Positions 10,401 to 17,767 of a stretch of 64,000 bases of DNA are shown in pieces. The stretch comes from Desulfatibacillum alkenivorans DSM 16219 (GTDB lineage: Bacteria > Desulfobacterota > Desulfobacteria > Desulfobacterales > Desulfatibacillaceae), in NCBI RefSeq assembly GCF_900142135.1, contig NZ_FQZU01000008.1:146926-210925 (forward strand), given 5' to 3'. Position 1 is the stretch's first letter; each line of letters starts with the position of its first letter. Both the position numbers and the translations under genes were made by a program. The notes under the pieces are model-generated. The model was not told the origin of the DNA. It searched no databases and saw only the letters and a list, made by a program, of their open reading frames with translations.

Positions 10401-10844
10401 GCGGGCGTTCTTTATGCCCTCCATGGAACGGATTTTGGAGCCTTTTTTGACGAATAATCCATGGGTTACAATGACATGCGGGCTGGAAAAATCCACATGC
10501 TGATCCCGGTCCGGAGAATAAAACATCCCGGTTATCATGTCGATGCGGCCCTTTTCCAGGTCCTCTCTGACTTCTTTCCAGGGCCCTAAGCTGATTTCCG
10601 GCTTATACCCCATGATGCGGCAGACGGCGTTCAACACATCAAGGTTAAACCCGACGGGCTTTCCGTTTTCAAGCGTTTCATAAGGCGGGTAGGCCCAGTC
10701 CCCGCGCGCCTTGAGGGTTCCGTCCGGCGAAACGGCAAGGGAAAAACCGGACAGACCCCAAACCCATGCAAAGGTCAGAGCAACCAACAGCAAGCGCCCG
10801 GCCAGGCGCGGCAGGAATTGTGGGGAGGGATTGCTAATCTGCAT
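7449..10844 (-). CDS. Orphan membrane histidine kinase with periplasmic SBP_bac_3 domain and PAS/GAF modules
   Basis: Large sensor kinase, 1131 residues. In order: signal peptide/first membrane segment (about 12-38); a type 3 solute-binding domain in the periplasm (about 40-268: KARGDWAYPPYETLENGK, PREYCFAVREGD); a membrane segment (about 272-292, LLWVILPLIFLLLMAYLW); PAS (about 310-430, IEGCCTDITERKEAEE); GAF (about 440-600); two further PAS domains (about 610-860); HisKA with phospho-acceptor His875 (AAGMAHEINNPLAGM); HATPase with N box near 1014-1018 and FTTKGVGQGTGLGLS. There is no receiver domain and no response regulator nearby. The BvgS/EvgS-like layout suggests direct sensing of an amino acid or similar solute. 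It follows the MocR gene by 105 bases on the same strand. Confidence 0.9.
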   Translation of the reverse strand: MQISNPSPQFLPRLAGRLLLVALTFAWVWGLSGFSLAVSPDGTLKARGDWAYPPYETLENGKPVGFNLDVLNAVCRIMGYKPEISLGPWKEVREDLEKGRIDMITGMFYSPDRDQHVDFSSPHVIVTHGLFVKKGSKIRSMEGIKNARIAVQEGDIMHDYVLSQKLGKQILTARDQSGVLKLVASGKADCALVPKMQGLYYARKNGLNNLVTVGPPILPREYCFAVREGDASLLAGLNEGLRILRASGEFEQIHRKWFGVFEPEPASKMLKKYLLWVILPLIFLLLMAYLWTRVLKRQVQIQTRALMASEQRFAGLLDRLNEVVYRMSIPDGKYEYCSQASKLIFGYTPEEILSTPKIIKEIVHPDWIPMFKREWESLLAGKVPPSYEYKIVDKNGKERWIYQTNTGVFDEEGSIIAIEGCCTDITERKEAEEKVQEHLTFFKHLTRVEQELSGEQELEEALDKVLGEVLDVFQCDRAWLLYPLDPEAPSIQISWERARPEYENPEIQRRDIPMTPGMARMFAGYIETKAPGEQYFEPGDLDIDPENRLKVQSLLAVAMFPQTGKPWLFGLHQCSHSREWTDWEKNLFNEIGLRIGEALNSLLLLRDIRQSEEMFRAITEHTSDSISIFSPEMTIKYVSPSTARLSGFDYNQFIGADYQTFIHPEDQLEFEEVLHRAMQSEGETFTIEDARLINASGEYVHYQVLVVSLLETPGINGIVVNCRDLTSRQEAEREMTRLRRLLSDIINSMPSALIGVDENGEITHWNLGAEKFSGIGESQALGRTLRETFSHILTLCDLVQKSQSTGKPHKETNVPVKIQGRQQFLDVTIYPLTSEDRGGAVIRLDDVTEQMRIEEMMIQSEKMLSVGGLAAGMAHEINNPLAGMIQNAEVLLNRLSENLPANLKEASNLGMDLGSIKAYMENRGIFTMLNNIRESGQRAAAIVDNMLGFSRKTESLFLAHDLKALVEKTLELASSDYDLKRDYDFKKIKIEREFEDGLPLVECEATNIQQVLLNLLKNGAVAMAEKTYSAGQPCFTLRLKKEGDMVRLEVEDNGNGMPEDVRKRVFEPFFTTKGVGQGTGLGLSVSYFIIVEKHRGAMRVESLPGKGTTFIIHLPITAVRDEFSSKQSPPI

Positions 10845-10949
10845 AATGGCCCTTATAAATGGGCGTTCCTTAAGAAGTTTTTATTCTGAGAACTGCTTCC
10901 TGTGAATATGCAAATATCACACCAGGCGGCCTTTGCGCCATGGATTTCA

Positions 10950-12377
10950 TTAGTGCTGGAAATCCTTTATTATTTGTCCAAGCAGGGCGATGCCTTGATC
11001 CACCTTGGGCGTCAACGTTCCGCCGCAATTGATGCGAATGCAATTGCGATACCTGTTGGAAGTCGAACATATCAGCCCGGGCAAAAAACATATGCCCTCC
11101 TTCTCCGCAACCTTATACACCTCAAAACTGTCAACCCGCTCGTCCAACTCCACCCATACAAGCATCCCCCCTTGAGGCATGGTCAGCTTGGCATCCGCGG
11201 GAAAATGCTCCCGAAGAGCCAGGGACATATTGGCCACATTGTTTTTCAGCAGGTTTCTCAGACGCCGTAAATGCCTTTCATAAGCGCCGTTTTTCAGATA
11301 CTGGGCTATCACGTGCTGCGGAAGGCTCGCGGAACTGATGTTTGTGTTGCACTTCATCCGGATGACCCGCTCCGTAAATTTTCCAGGAAGGGTCCAGCCT
11401 ACGCGAAGCCCGGACGACAGCGTCTTGGAAAAAGAGGAGCAAAAAAGCACCATGCCCCGGCGGTCGAACGACTTTAGCGTAGCCGGCCGGGTTTCCCCAA
11501 AATACAGATCCCCGTATATATCGTCCTCAATGATGGGAATATCCCTCTCTCCCAACAGTTCCACCAACTCCTCCTTGGCCTCCGAAGGCATGGAGCCGCC
11601 TGTCGGGTTCTGAAAAGTGGGGACGAACACGCAGGCCTCCACCGAAATGCGGTCTATAGCGTCCTTAAGATGAGGCAGGCTGATGCCGGTTTGGGGATCC
11701 GTGGGTATTTCCAGGGCCTTCATGCCCAGGTCCTCGATCAATTGCAACAGGCCGTGAAAAGTCGGGGACTCCACCGCGATGACGTCGCCCGGCTTGGCCA
11801 CGGCGCGCAAACAGAGAAAGACCGCCTCCAGACAGCCCTGAGTAATGATTACCTCATCAACCATCCCCCGTTTGGCCGTTCCCGTGGTGCGCCGGACTAT
11901 TTCCCGGCGCAGCTCCGGGCTGCCGGCGGGATGCTCGTACAAACTCAGCAACCGGGCCATGTCTTCCCCGGATACCGATTTTAACTCCCGCGTCAACTGC
12001 TTTATGGGGAGAAGAGACGGGTCCGGCATGGCCCCGCCCAGGTTGATAATTCCCGGCTCGCTGATTTTCTCCACAATCACTTTGGCCAGGGCGTCCACAT
12101 TAACCGGCTTGGGAACCGGCTCCACCAGTTTCAGTTTGGGCGCTGCCTGCTCCCCGTGCAGCCTGGCTTTGACGAAAAAGCCCGATTTGTTCCGGCTTTC
12201 CACCAGCCCGCGCTTCTCCAATTCAATATAAGCCTGATACACCGTGGAAATGCTCAACCTCGCCCGGGCGTGCAGCTTGCGTAAAGACGGGAGGCGATCC
12301 CCCGCCCGATATTGCCCGGAGGCGATTTTGTCCTGAATTTCATTTGCCAGGGATACGTATTGGAATTGTGCGGGCAT
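10950..12377 (-). CDS. MocR-type regulator (GntR HTH fused to class I aminotransferase domain)
   Basis: Regulator of the MocR/GabR/PdxR group, 475 residues. Residues about 10-70 form a GntR winged helix (GQYRAGDRLPSLRKL, STVYQAYIELEKRGLV). Residues about 105-475 form a fold-type I aminotransferase domain with NPTGG, IIEDDIYGDL and the PLP lysine Lys318 in SSFSKTLSSGLRVGW. Such proteins use PLP and an amino-containing ligand to control genes of vitamin B6, GABA or amino-acid metabolism. The start follows GGGAGAAGGAC. A 13-bp dyad lies just upstream and may be its own operator. The target is unknown; the downstream sensor kinase and the divergent small gene and truA are the nearest candidates. 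A plain aminotransferase is unlikely given the intact HTH. Confidence 0.9.
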   Translation of the reverse strand: MPAQFQYVSLANEIQDKIASGQYRAGDRLPSLRKLHARARLSISTVYQAYIELEKRGLVESRNKSGFFVKARLHGEQAAPKLKLVEPVPKPVNVDALAKVIVEKISEPGIINLGGAMPDPSLLPIKQLTRELKSVSGEDMARLLSLYEHPAGSPELRREIVRRTTGTAKRGMVDEVIITQGCLEAVFLCLRAVAKPGDVIAVESPTFHGLLQLIEDLGMKALEIPTDPQTGISLPHLKDAIDRISVEACVFVPTFQNPTGGSMPSEAKEELVELLGERDIPIIEDDIYGDLYFGETRPATLKSFDRRGMVLFCSSFSKTLSSGLRVGWTLPGKFTERVIRMKCNTNISSASLPQHVIAQYLKNGAYERHLRRLRNLLKNNVANMSLALREHFPADAKLTMPQGGMLVWVELDERVDSFEVYKVAEKEGICFLPGLICSTSNRYRNCIRINCGGTLTPKVDQGIALLGQIIKDFQH

Positions 12378-12402
12378 GTCCTTCTCCCGGAAAACTGTTA
12401 TG

Positions 12403-12415
12403 ATAGAATTTCTAT
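12403..12415. promoter_or_regulatory. Candidate operator: 13-bp dyad upstream of the MocR gene
   Basis: ATAGAATTTCTAT is a perfect dyad around a central T, in the 120-base divergent region between the MocR gene and the small plus-strand gene. The flanks are AT-rich and include the direct half-sites CTGTAT and CTGTTAT. MocR proteins commonly control their own divergent promoter. No footprint is implied. Confidence 0.35.
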
Positions 12416-12497
12416 AAAACTGTATCTGTTATTGTTTTCTCACATGCCGTAATAAAAAGCAACACCATAACAACGGAGGAGATTAAGAGGAAATGCA

Positions 12498-12710
12498 ATG
12501 AAAACGACGGACAGCACATGGGGGCGGAGGATTTTGTATTTGTTTCAGCCGGAGGATTCCACGGAATCTTTGGTTGAGGACCCGCAGCGTGGAGGCCTGC
12601 CAAAGGACTGTACTCCCACCGAGTTCGGGGCCGGGCTGGGCGCCCTGAAGGCGGCCCTTTGGATCTGCGCGGGATTCATCCTGGCGGTGGGCTTGGCGCA
12701 GCTTCACTAA
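12498..12710 (+). CDS. Small hypothetical protein with one C-terminal membrane segment
   Basis: A 70-residue protein of no recognised family. The ATG follows AAGAGGAAATGCA, a usable ribosome-binding site. The N-terminal two thirds are polar and charged; the C-terminus (LGALKAALWICAGFILAVGL) is hydrophobic enough for one membrane helix, which suggests a tail-anchored peptide. It stands divergently from the MocR gene and 45 bases before truA on the same strand. No function is proposed. Confidence 0.55.
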   Translation: MKTTDSTWGRRILYLFQPEDSTESLVEDPQRGGLPKDCTPTEFGAGLGALKAALWICAGFILAVGLAQLH

Positions 12711-12755
12711 AACCCGCGCTTGCGGTCTTTGAAGGAATGGGTTATCAGGGCGGGT

Positions 12756-13493
12756 ATGAAACGGAATTTCAAGCTCATACTGGAATACGACGGAACGCAC
12801 TACCACGGGTGGCAAAGGCAGCCGCACGACCTGACCATACAGGAGGTGCTGGAAGGCGCGTTGGAAAAAATCACCCGGCAGAAGTGCGTTGTCTACGGCG
12901 CGGGCCGGACGGACTCCGGCGTGCATGCGCTCAATTACGTCGCCAATTTCCGGTGCAACACCCATCTGGACGCCGGGGTGTTTGTCAAGGCCTTGAATTC
13001 CACCTTGCCCAAAGACATCGTATGCAAGGAGTCCACCCTGGCGCCGGACGATTTTCACGCGCGAAAGAGCGCGGTGAGCAAAATCTACGAATACCACATG
13101 ACAAACGGCCCCACGCCGCCGGCCGTCTGCCGTCAATACGCATGGCACGTGCGAAGGCGTTTGGACCAGGACGCCATGTCCCGGGCCGCGAAATTATTCC
13201 TGGGCTCGCATGATTTTGCAGCCTTTGAAGGCGCGGGCAGCCCCAAGGCCACCAGCGTGCGGAACATCATGCAGTCCCACATCCAGTCCTGGGAAAATCA
13301 CATTATCTACCGGGTGGAGGCCAACGGCTTCCTGCGCTACATGGTCCGCAATATCGTGGGAACCCTGGTGTATATCGGCATGGGCAAAATTCCCCCCCAG
13401 GCGGTCATGGATATTCTGGCGTCCGGAGACCGGGGCCAGGCCGGCCCCACCGCGCCCCCTGTGGGGTTGTTCATGATGTGCGTAAAATATTGA
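12756..13493 (+). CDS. truA: tRNA pseudouridine(38-40) synthase TruA
   Basis: Converts uridines 38-40 of the tRNA anticodon arm to pseudouridine. The protein has 245 residues, normal for TruA. FKLILEYDGTHYHGWQRQP opens the fold; the catalytic motif GAGRTDSGVHAL carries the nucleophile Asp53; FLRYMVRNIVGTLVYIG and APPVGLFM close it. ATG 12756 is preferred because KRNFKLILEYDG is the canonical N-terminus; the frame continues upstream without family-like residues. It is preceded by the small membrane-protein gene and followed by a weak hairpin before the acyl-CoA ligase. Confidence 0.95.
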   Translation: MKRNFKLILEYDGTHYHGWQRQPHDLTIQEVLEGALEKITRQKCVVYGAGRTDSGVHALNYVANFRCNTHLDAGVFVKALNSTLPKDIVCKESTLAPDDFHARKSAVSKIYEYHMTNGPTPPAVCRQYAWHVRRRLDQDAMSRAAKLFLGSHDFAAFEGAGSPKATSVRNIMQSHIQSWENHIIYRVEANGFLRYMVRNIVGTLVYIGMGKIPPQAVMDILASGDRGQAGPTAPPVGLFMMCVKY

Positions 13494-13495
13494 TT

Positions 13496-13519
13496 GACGC
13501 CCCTCCACAGCGTCTTTAT
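13496..13519 (+). terminator. Weak hairpin after truA
   Basis: GACGC and GCGTC (13497-13501 and 13511-13515) can form a 5-bp stem around a 9-base loop, followed by TTTA. It is a marginal terminator candidate only. Confidence 0.25.
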
Positions 13520-13586
13520 ACTGAAATCCTATTCTTGAGACCTGTCCCCCGAATACATTTCATTTATTCCCACCAAGGAGGCAGCT

Positions 13587-15116
13587 ATGAACGTAGGTCA
13601 ATGGCCCGCTCAGTGGTCCAAGCTCTATCCTGAGGAACCCTGCATCAAGTACCAGGATCTCCGCTTAAACAAGCGGGAGTTCAACCAACGCATCAATCAG
13701 TTAGCCCATCTATTGCAAAAAAGAGGCATCCGCAAAGGAGACAGGGTGGCCGCCCTCATGGCCAACAGCAACGTGTTTTTGGAAATCCTTTTCGCCTGCT
13801 CAAAAATAGGGGCCATCATGGTTCCCCTGAATTTCCGCCTGGCCCCTCCCGAGCTGGAGTTCATCATCAATGACTGCGAACCCTCCCTGCTCTTTTACTC
13901 CCCGGAGTTTACGCCGGTCCGGGACGCGCTGCAGGACAAAATTCCTTCGGTCAAAGAGCGCATTTGTGAAATGGCCGGCGGCGCCCCCAACGACGGGGAA
14001 TACGAGTCTCTCATCGGTCCCATGTCTACAGCGGAGCCCACGCCGGAATCCGAAGTGGTCATGGACGACCCCCAGTTCATCATGTACACCTCGGGCACCA
14101 CGGGCAAGCCCAAGGGCGCCGTGCTCAGCCACGGAAACACCCAGTGGAACGCCATCAACGCGGCCGTCACCTACGGATCGGACAACAACGACGTGGTCAT
14201 GTGCTGCGCCCCCCTGTTCCACATCGGCGCCCTGAACTGCTCGGCCACCCCCGCCCTGTACGGCGGCGCGTCCCTGACTATCCAGCGCTTTTTCGATCCC
14301 GTGGGCGTTCTCAAGATGATCGAGGAGGACAAGGTTACGGTCATGTTCGGCATTCCGGTCATGTATCTTTTCATGAGCCAGATGCCGGAGTTTGCAACCA
14401 CGGACTTTTCCACCGTCAAATACCTGCTGGCCGGCGGATCCCCCTGCCCCAAGGCCCTTATTGAAACGTATCAGAAAAAAGGCGTGCTTTTCGCCCAGGG
14501 CTATGGCATGACCGAAACCGCCCCGGCTATCAGCGCGCTTCGCAAGGAGGAAGCCCTCAAAAAGATCGGCTCCTGCGGCAAGCCCTTGCTGCATACGGAA
14601 GTCAAGGTGGTGGACGCGCAAAACAACGAACTCGCCCCCCACGAAATGGGCGAGGTGGTGGTCCGGGGCCCCATTGTCATGCTGGAGTACTGGAAACGCC
14701 CCGAAGCCACGGCCAACACCATTGTGGACGGCTGGATGCACACCGGAGACATGGGGTATTTTGACGAGGAAGGCTACTTGTATCTCATGGACCGGAAAAA
14801 GGACATGTACATCTCGGGCGGGGAAAACGTGTATCCCGCCGAGGTGGAGGACGCCCTCATGAGCAACCCCAAAATCGCCGACGCCGGCGTCATCGGCGTG
14901 GCCGACGAAAAATGGGGCGAAGTGGGCATGGCCATCCTGGTGAAAGCTCCGGGCGAGGACCTGTCCGAGGACGAAGTCATCGCCTGGTGCCGCGAGAAGC
15001 TGGCGGGCTATAAATGCCCCAAAAAGGTGGCCTTTGTGGATGAACTCCCCAGAACCATGACCGGCAAAATACTCAAAAAAGACCTCCGCGCCCAGTACGG
15101 CGGCGGGGCATATTGA
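13587..15116 (+). CDS. Acyl-CoA ligase (AMP-binding, long/medium-chain fatty acid type)
   Basis: Adenylate-forming acyl-CoA synthetase of 509 residues. It activates a carboxylic acid as acyl-AMP and passes it to CoA in the cytoplasm. Core motifs are all present: YTSGTTGKPKGAVLSHG (near residue 167), GYGMTETAPA, GWMHTGDMGYFDEEGY, YISGGENVYPAEVEDAL and TMTGKILKKDLR with the C-terminal catalytic lysine. The ATG follows AAGGAGG. A strong terminator follows, and the 3-hydroxyacyl-CoA dehydrogenase gene begins about 300 bases later from its own promoter, so the ligase probably feeds beta-oxidation without sharing that transcript. Chain length cannot be set from sequence. Confidence 0.9.
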   Translation: MNVGQWPAQWSKLYPEEPCIKYQDLRLNKREFNQRINQLAHLLQKRGIRKGDRVAALMANSNVFLEILFACSKIGAIMVPLNFRLAPPELEFIINDCEPSLLFYSPEFTPVRDALQDKIPSVKERICEMAGGAPNDGEYESLIGPMSTAEPTPESEVVMDDPQFIMYTSGTTGKPKGAVLSHGNTQWNAINAAVTYGSDNNDVVMCCAPLFHIGALNCSATPALYGGASLTIQRFFDPVGVLKMIEEDKVTVMFGIPVMYLFMSQMPEFATTDFSTVKYLLAGGSPCPKALIETYQKKGVLFAQGYGMTETAPAISALRKEEALKKIGSCGKPLLHTEVKVVDAQNNELAPHEMGEVVVRGPIVMLEYWKRPEATANTIVDGWMHTGDMGYFDEEGYLYLMDRKKDMYISGGENVYPAEVEDALMSNPKIADAGVIGVADEKWGEVGMAILVKAPGEDLSEDEVIAWCREKLAGYKCPKKVAFVDELPRTMTGKILKKDLRAQYGGGAY

Positions 15117-15162
15117 TTTGGCTTAACAACCTAACAAGCTGTTAAACGCATTGATCATTTAT

Positions 15163-15194
15163 AGGGGAAGGAGCGCCGCTCTTTCCCCTGTTTT
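15163..15194 (+). terminator. Rho-independent terminator after the acyl-CoA ligase gene
   Basis: AGGGGAAGGAGC pairs with GCTCTTTCCCCT around a GCC loop (12 pairs, one of them G-T), followed by GTTTTCG. It lies 47 bases after the stop codon. Confidence 0.8.
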
Positions 15195-15317
15195 CGTTGG
15201 TTCTTCATGAAATAGCAAAGTGCATTGACTCAGTTCACCCTGTAACTTGCGGCAAGCAGCCTGAATGCCTTGCACCCAAGGCAAAATGATCTTATCCATC
15301 GACTTTGAGTTTTTGGC

Positions 15318-15346
15318 TTGACAGTCCATTGGTTTGGGTTTATAGA
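15318..15346 (+). promoter_or_regulatory. Sigma70-type promoter of the 3-hydroxyacyl-CoA dehydrogenase/enoyl-CoA hydratase pair
   Basis: TTGACA at 15318-15323 is a perfect -35, followed by 17 bases and TATAGA at 15341-15346 as a four-of-six -10. It points at the dehydrogenase gene starting at 15433. Confidence 0.72.
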
Positions 15347-15361
15347 CTGACATGTCAGTCT
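15344..15361. promoter_or_regulatory. Perfect 18-bp palindromic operator overlapping the -10 element
   Basis: AGACTGACATGTCAGTCT is identical to its own reverse complement. It overlaps the -10 and probable start site of the promoter just described, where a bound dimer would block RNA polymerase. The size and symmetry fit a TetR-family site, and TetR repressors released by acyl-CoA commonly control beta-oxidation genes; no such regulator gene is in the window. Confidence 0.65.
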
Positions 15362-15432
15362 TGATAGGGCGAAACCCCAGACAACTCAATCAATCAGTAT
15401 TTTGGCCTTGAAAAAACAATGTGGAGGGACCA

Positions 15433-16593
15433 ATGGATTTTTCGGACGTAAAGAAAATTGCGGTTATCGGCTCGGGAGACATGGGCCACGGCATCGTCCA
15501 GGTGGCGGCCATGGCTGGCTACAACGTAGCCATGAAGGACGTGAAGCAGGAGTTCCTGGACCGGGGCGTGGCCCGGATTGTGGAAAGCCTGGACATCCTT
15601 GTGGGTAAGGAAAAGATCTCGGCCCAGGACAAGAAGGATATCATGGGCCGGATTTCCGCGACCACGGACACGGCCGAGGCGGTTCAAGACGCCCAGATTG
15701 TCATTGAAGCCGTGCCGGAAATCATGGATCTCAAAAAATCCGTTTTCTCCGAGGTTTCGGCAAGCGCTCCGGACGACGCCATCCTGGCCACCAACACCTC
15801 CACCATGAGCATTTCGGAGATTTCCAAGGCCGTAAACAATCCCGCCCGGTTTGCGGGTCTGCATTTTTTCAATCCGGTCAACCGGATGAAATTGGTGGAA
15901 ATCATCAAAGGCGCGGAAACCAGCGGCGCAACCGCGGACATCCTGGTCAAGTTCACCGAAGCCATCAAGAAGATTCCCGTGGTGGTCTTGAAGGACTCCC
16001 CCGGCTTTATCGTCAATAGGATCAACGCGCCCAACCAGGCCATGCTGAGCGCGATCCTGGACGAGGGGAAGATCAAGCCCGACGAATTAGACACGGCCAT
16101 GAAGATGGTGGGCATGCCCCAGGGGCCTTACGAACTGGCCGACTTTGTGGGCCTGGACGTGTTCGTGCATACGCTCAAATATTACGCCGAAACCCTGTCT
16201 CCCGAGTTCAGGCCGGGCAAGTATCTCACCGCCAAGGTGGAGGCCGGAGACCTGGGCAAGAAAACCGGCCAGGGCATCTACGACTGGTCTTCCGGCAAGC
16301 CGCTCATCGACGGAACAACCATGTGCCAGGACATCACCCCCATGGAAATGCTGGCCATTCAGATCAACGAGGCCGTGCGTGTGCATAAGGAAGGAATCGC
16401 CGCTTCGGTAGCCGACATCGACCTTGCTGTGGTACATGGTATGAAAGCCATGGCAGGGCCGTTCGCCATGTGCGCGGGCATGCAGCCCGAGCAGTTGGTG
16501 ACGTCCCTGGACAAACTCCACCAGCGCTTCGGCCTGGCGATCTTCAAGCCGGAGCCGGAAGTCGCGGACGGATCATTCAAGGAAATGAAATAA
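15433..16593 (+). CDS. 3-hydroxyacyl-CoA dehydrogenase, NAD-dependent
   Basis: Oxidises L-3-hydroxyacyl-CoA to 3-ketoacyl-CoA with NAD+ in beta-oxidation; cytoplasmic, 386 residues. The N-terminal Rossmann motif is IAVIGSGDMGHGIVQVAAM, the catalytic His lies in HFFNPVNRMKLVEI, and DSPGFIVNRI precedes the C-terminal helical domain. The protein is about 100 residues longer than the shortest bacterial forms, consistent with a second partial C-terminal domain (about 290-386). ATG 15433 is chosen because GGAGGG lies five bases upstream; that site is inside the GTG codon region at 15421. The enoyl-CoA hydratase gene follows after 9 bases. Confidence 0.93.
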   Translation: MDFSDVKKIAVIGSGDMGHGIVQVAAMAGYNVAMKDVKQEFLDRGVARIVESLDILVGKEKISAQDKKDIMGRISATTDTAEAVQDAQIVIEAVPEIMDLKKSVFSEVSASAPDDAILATNTSTMSISEISKAVNNPARFAGLHFFNPVNRMKLVEIIKGAETSGATADILVKFTEAIKKIPVVVLKDSPGFIVNRINAPNQAMLSAILDEGKIKPDELDTAMKMVGMPQGPYELADFVGLDVFVHTLKYYAETLSPEFRPGKYLTAKVEAGDLGKKTGQGIYDWSSGKPLIDGTTMCQDITPMEMLAIQINEAVRVHKEGIAASVADIDLAVVHGMKAMAGPFAMCAGMQPEQLVTSLDKLHQRFGLAIFKPEPEVADGSFKEMK

Positions 16594-16602
16594 GGAGGCG
16601 TT

Positions 16603-17373
16603 ATGTCGGACGCTGTCTTGTACGAAAAAAAGGAAACCACGGGCATCCTCACCATCAACAAGCCCAAGGCCAATCAGTTGAGCGCCGAGGTCTTCGAGGG
16701 CATGAGCATGACCCTGGACCTGGCCGCCCAGGATCAGGATTTGCGGGCGCTGATCATCACGGGCTCCGGGGATAAAATCTTTTGCGCGGGCGCCGACCTT
16801 TCGGGAGGCTTCGGCAATCTCTCGCCCATTGATTTTATCAAACGCGCCCAGGACATATTCAACAAGATCGAGGCCTTTCCCAGGCCCATCATTGCGGCCA
16901 TGATCGGCCATGCATTCGGCGGCGGCCTGGAGCTTGCCATGGCCTGCCACATGCGCATCATCAAAAAGAACGCCCGCATCGGCCTGACAGAAACCAACCT
17001 GGGCATCATGCCCGGATATGGCGGAACCCTGCGCCTGCCCCGCCTTGTGGGCCGGGCCAAGGCCATTGAGATGATGCTCCTGGGCAAGCAGATCCGGTCG
17101 GAAAAAGCGCTTGAAATCGGGCTGGTCAATGAGATGTGCGAGGAAGGCGAGGTCATGGACAAGTCCATGGAACTGGCCGCTACCCTGGCCACCCGGCCGC
17201 CCCTGGCGGTTTCCGCCGTCTTGCGGGTTCTATCCATGCGGGAGAGCGTTTCGCCGGAAATGGCCCTGCAACTGGAGCGCCAGGAACTGGTCAAGCTGTT
17301 CGAGACCAAGGACTGCATGGAAGGCATGACCGCCTTCGCCATGAAAACCAAGCCGGTCTTCAAAGGCGAATAG
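16603..17373 (+). CDS. Enoyl-CoA hydratase/isomerase family protein (crotonase fold)
   Basis: Crotonase-fold enzyme of 256 residues, expected to hydrate trans-2-enoyl-CoA in beta-oxidation. The oxyanion region AGADLSGGFGNL, the first catalytic Glu in HAFGGGLELAMACH and the second Glu in LTETNLGIMPGYGG are all present, which supports hydratase activity rather than a diverged relative. AAGGAGGCGTT precedes the ATG. It is co-transcribed with the dehydrogenase (9-base gap), so the two catalyse consecutive steps. Confidence 0.92.
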   Translation: MSDAVLYEKKETTGILTINKPKANQLSAEVFEGMSMTLDLAAQDQDLRALIITGSGDKIFCAGADLSGGFGNLSPIDFIKRAQDIFNKIEAFPRPIIAAMIGHAFGGGLELAMACHMRIIKKNARIGLTETNLGIMPGYGGTLRLPRLVGRAKAIEMMLLGKQIRSEKALEIGLVNEMCEEGEVMDKSMELAATLATRPPLAVSAVLRVLSMRESVSPEMALQLERQELVKLFETKDCMEGMTAFAMKTKPVFKGE

Positions 17374-17530
17374 GCCATTATACCCGGTTGCCGCTCCCTC
17401 TCTCCACGGGGATGACGGAGAGCGGCTGTCGTAGCAGCCGTCCTGCATTGTTGGGTTTCGCGGCGGCTTTGTAAATTTTATGATGCGTTTAAGCATGACG
17501 CATTTTTCCCGATTCAATATACTTTCTCAA

Positions 17531-17684
17531 CGCTCTACCCAACCTACATTTTACCTATAAAAATAGTAGGTTGGGTAGAGTTTGCAGAACTTTTCAAGGG
17601 AAGGCTGTCCAGTCCTCGCCGAAATAATGACCAACGCCGAAAACATGCGTGCGAAACCCAACAAATGGATTTGCGTCCCCAAAA
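17531..17684. repeat. Dispersed repeat family A, copy 1 (palindrome-headed, about 155 bp)
   Basis: It begins with perfect 15-base inverted arms CTCTACCCAACCTAC (17533-17547) and GTAGGTTGGGTAGAG (17566-17580) around an AT-rich loop. It then continues about 100 bases to CGTCCCCAAAA. Copy 2 at 56361-56515 aligns end to end with about 27 differences and one indel by eye (roughly 83% identity). No coding potential is shared. The stem-loop head and intergenic placement fit a REP/MITE-like element. Confidence 0.82.
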
Positions 17685-17705
17685 ATTATTGTCACCCGGA
17701 AGGAT

Positions 17706-17767
17706 CGTCATTCCGGCAAGGGGCGATCGGAATTTTCGGATCGTCCTGTAAGCCGGAATCCAGCGTC
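17706..17767. repeat. Dispersed repeat family B, copy 1 (CGTCATTCC...GGAATCCAGCGTC)
   Basis: A 62-base imperfect inverted repeat whose outer arms are CATTCCGGC and GCCGGAATC, with an inner GGCGATC/GATCGTCC pairing. It shares its frame (CGTCAT, GCAAG, CCAGCGTC) with 63323-63384 and, shortened, 63501-63538. This resembles the widespread GTCATTCCCGC intergenic palindromes of proteobacteria. Confidence 0.7.

Larger units (their letters stand above)
15117..15432. other. 316-base gap between acyl-CoA ligase and 3-hydroxyacyl-CoA dehydrogenase genes
   Basis: It contains the terminator at 15163-15194 and the promoter/operator at 15318-15361. The rest (15195-15317 and 15362-15420) shows no gene or recognisable site. 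Confidence 0.6.
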
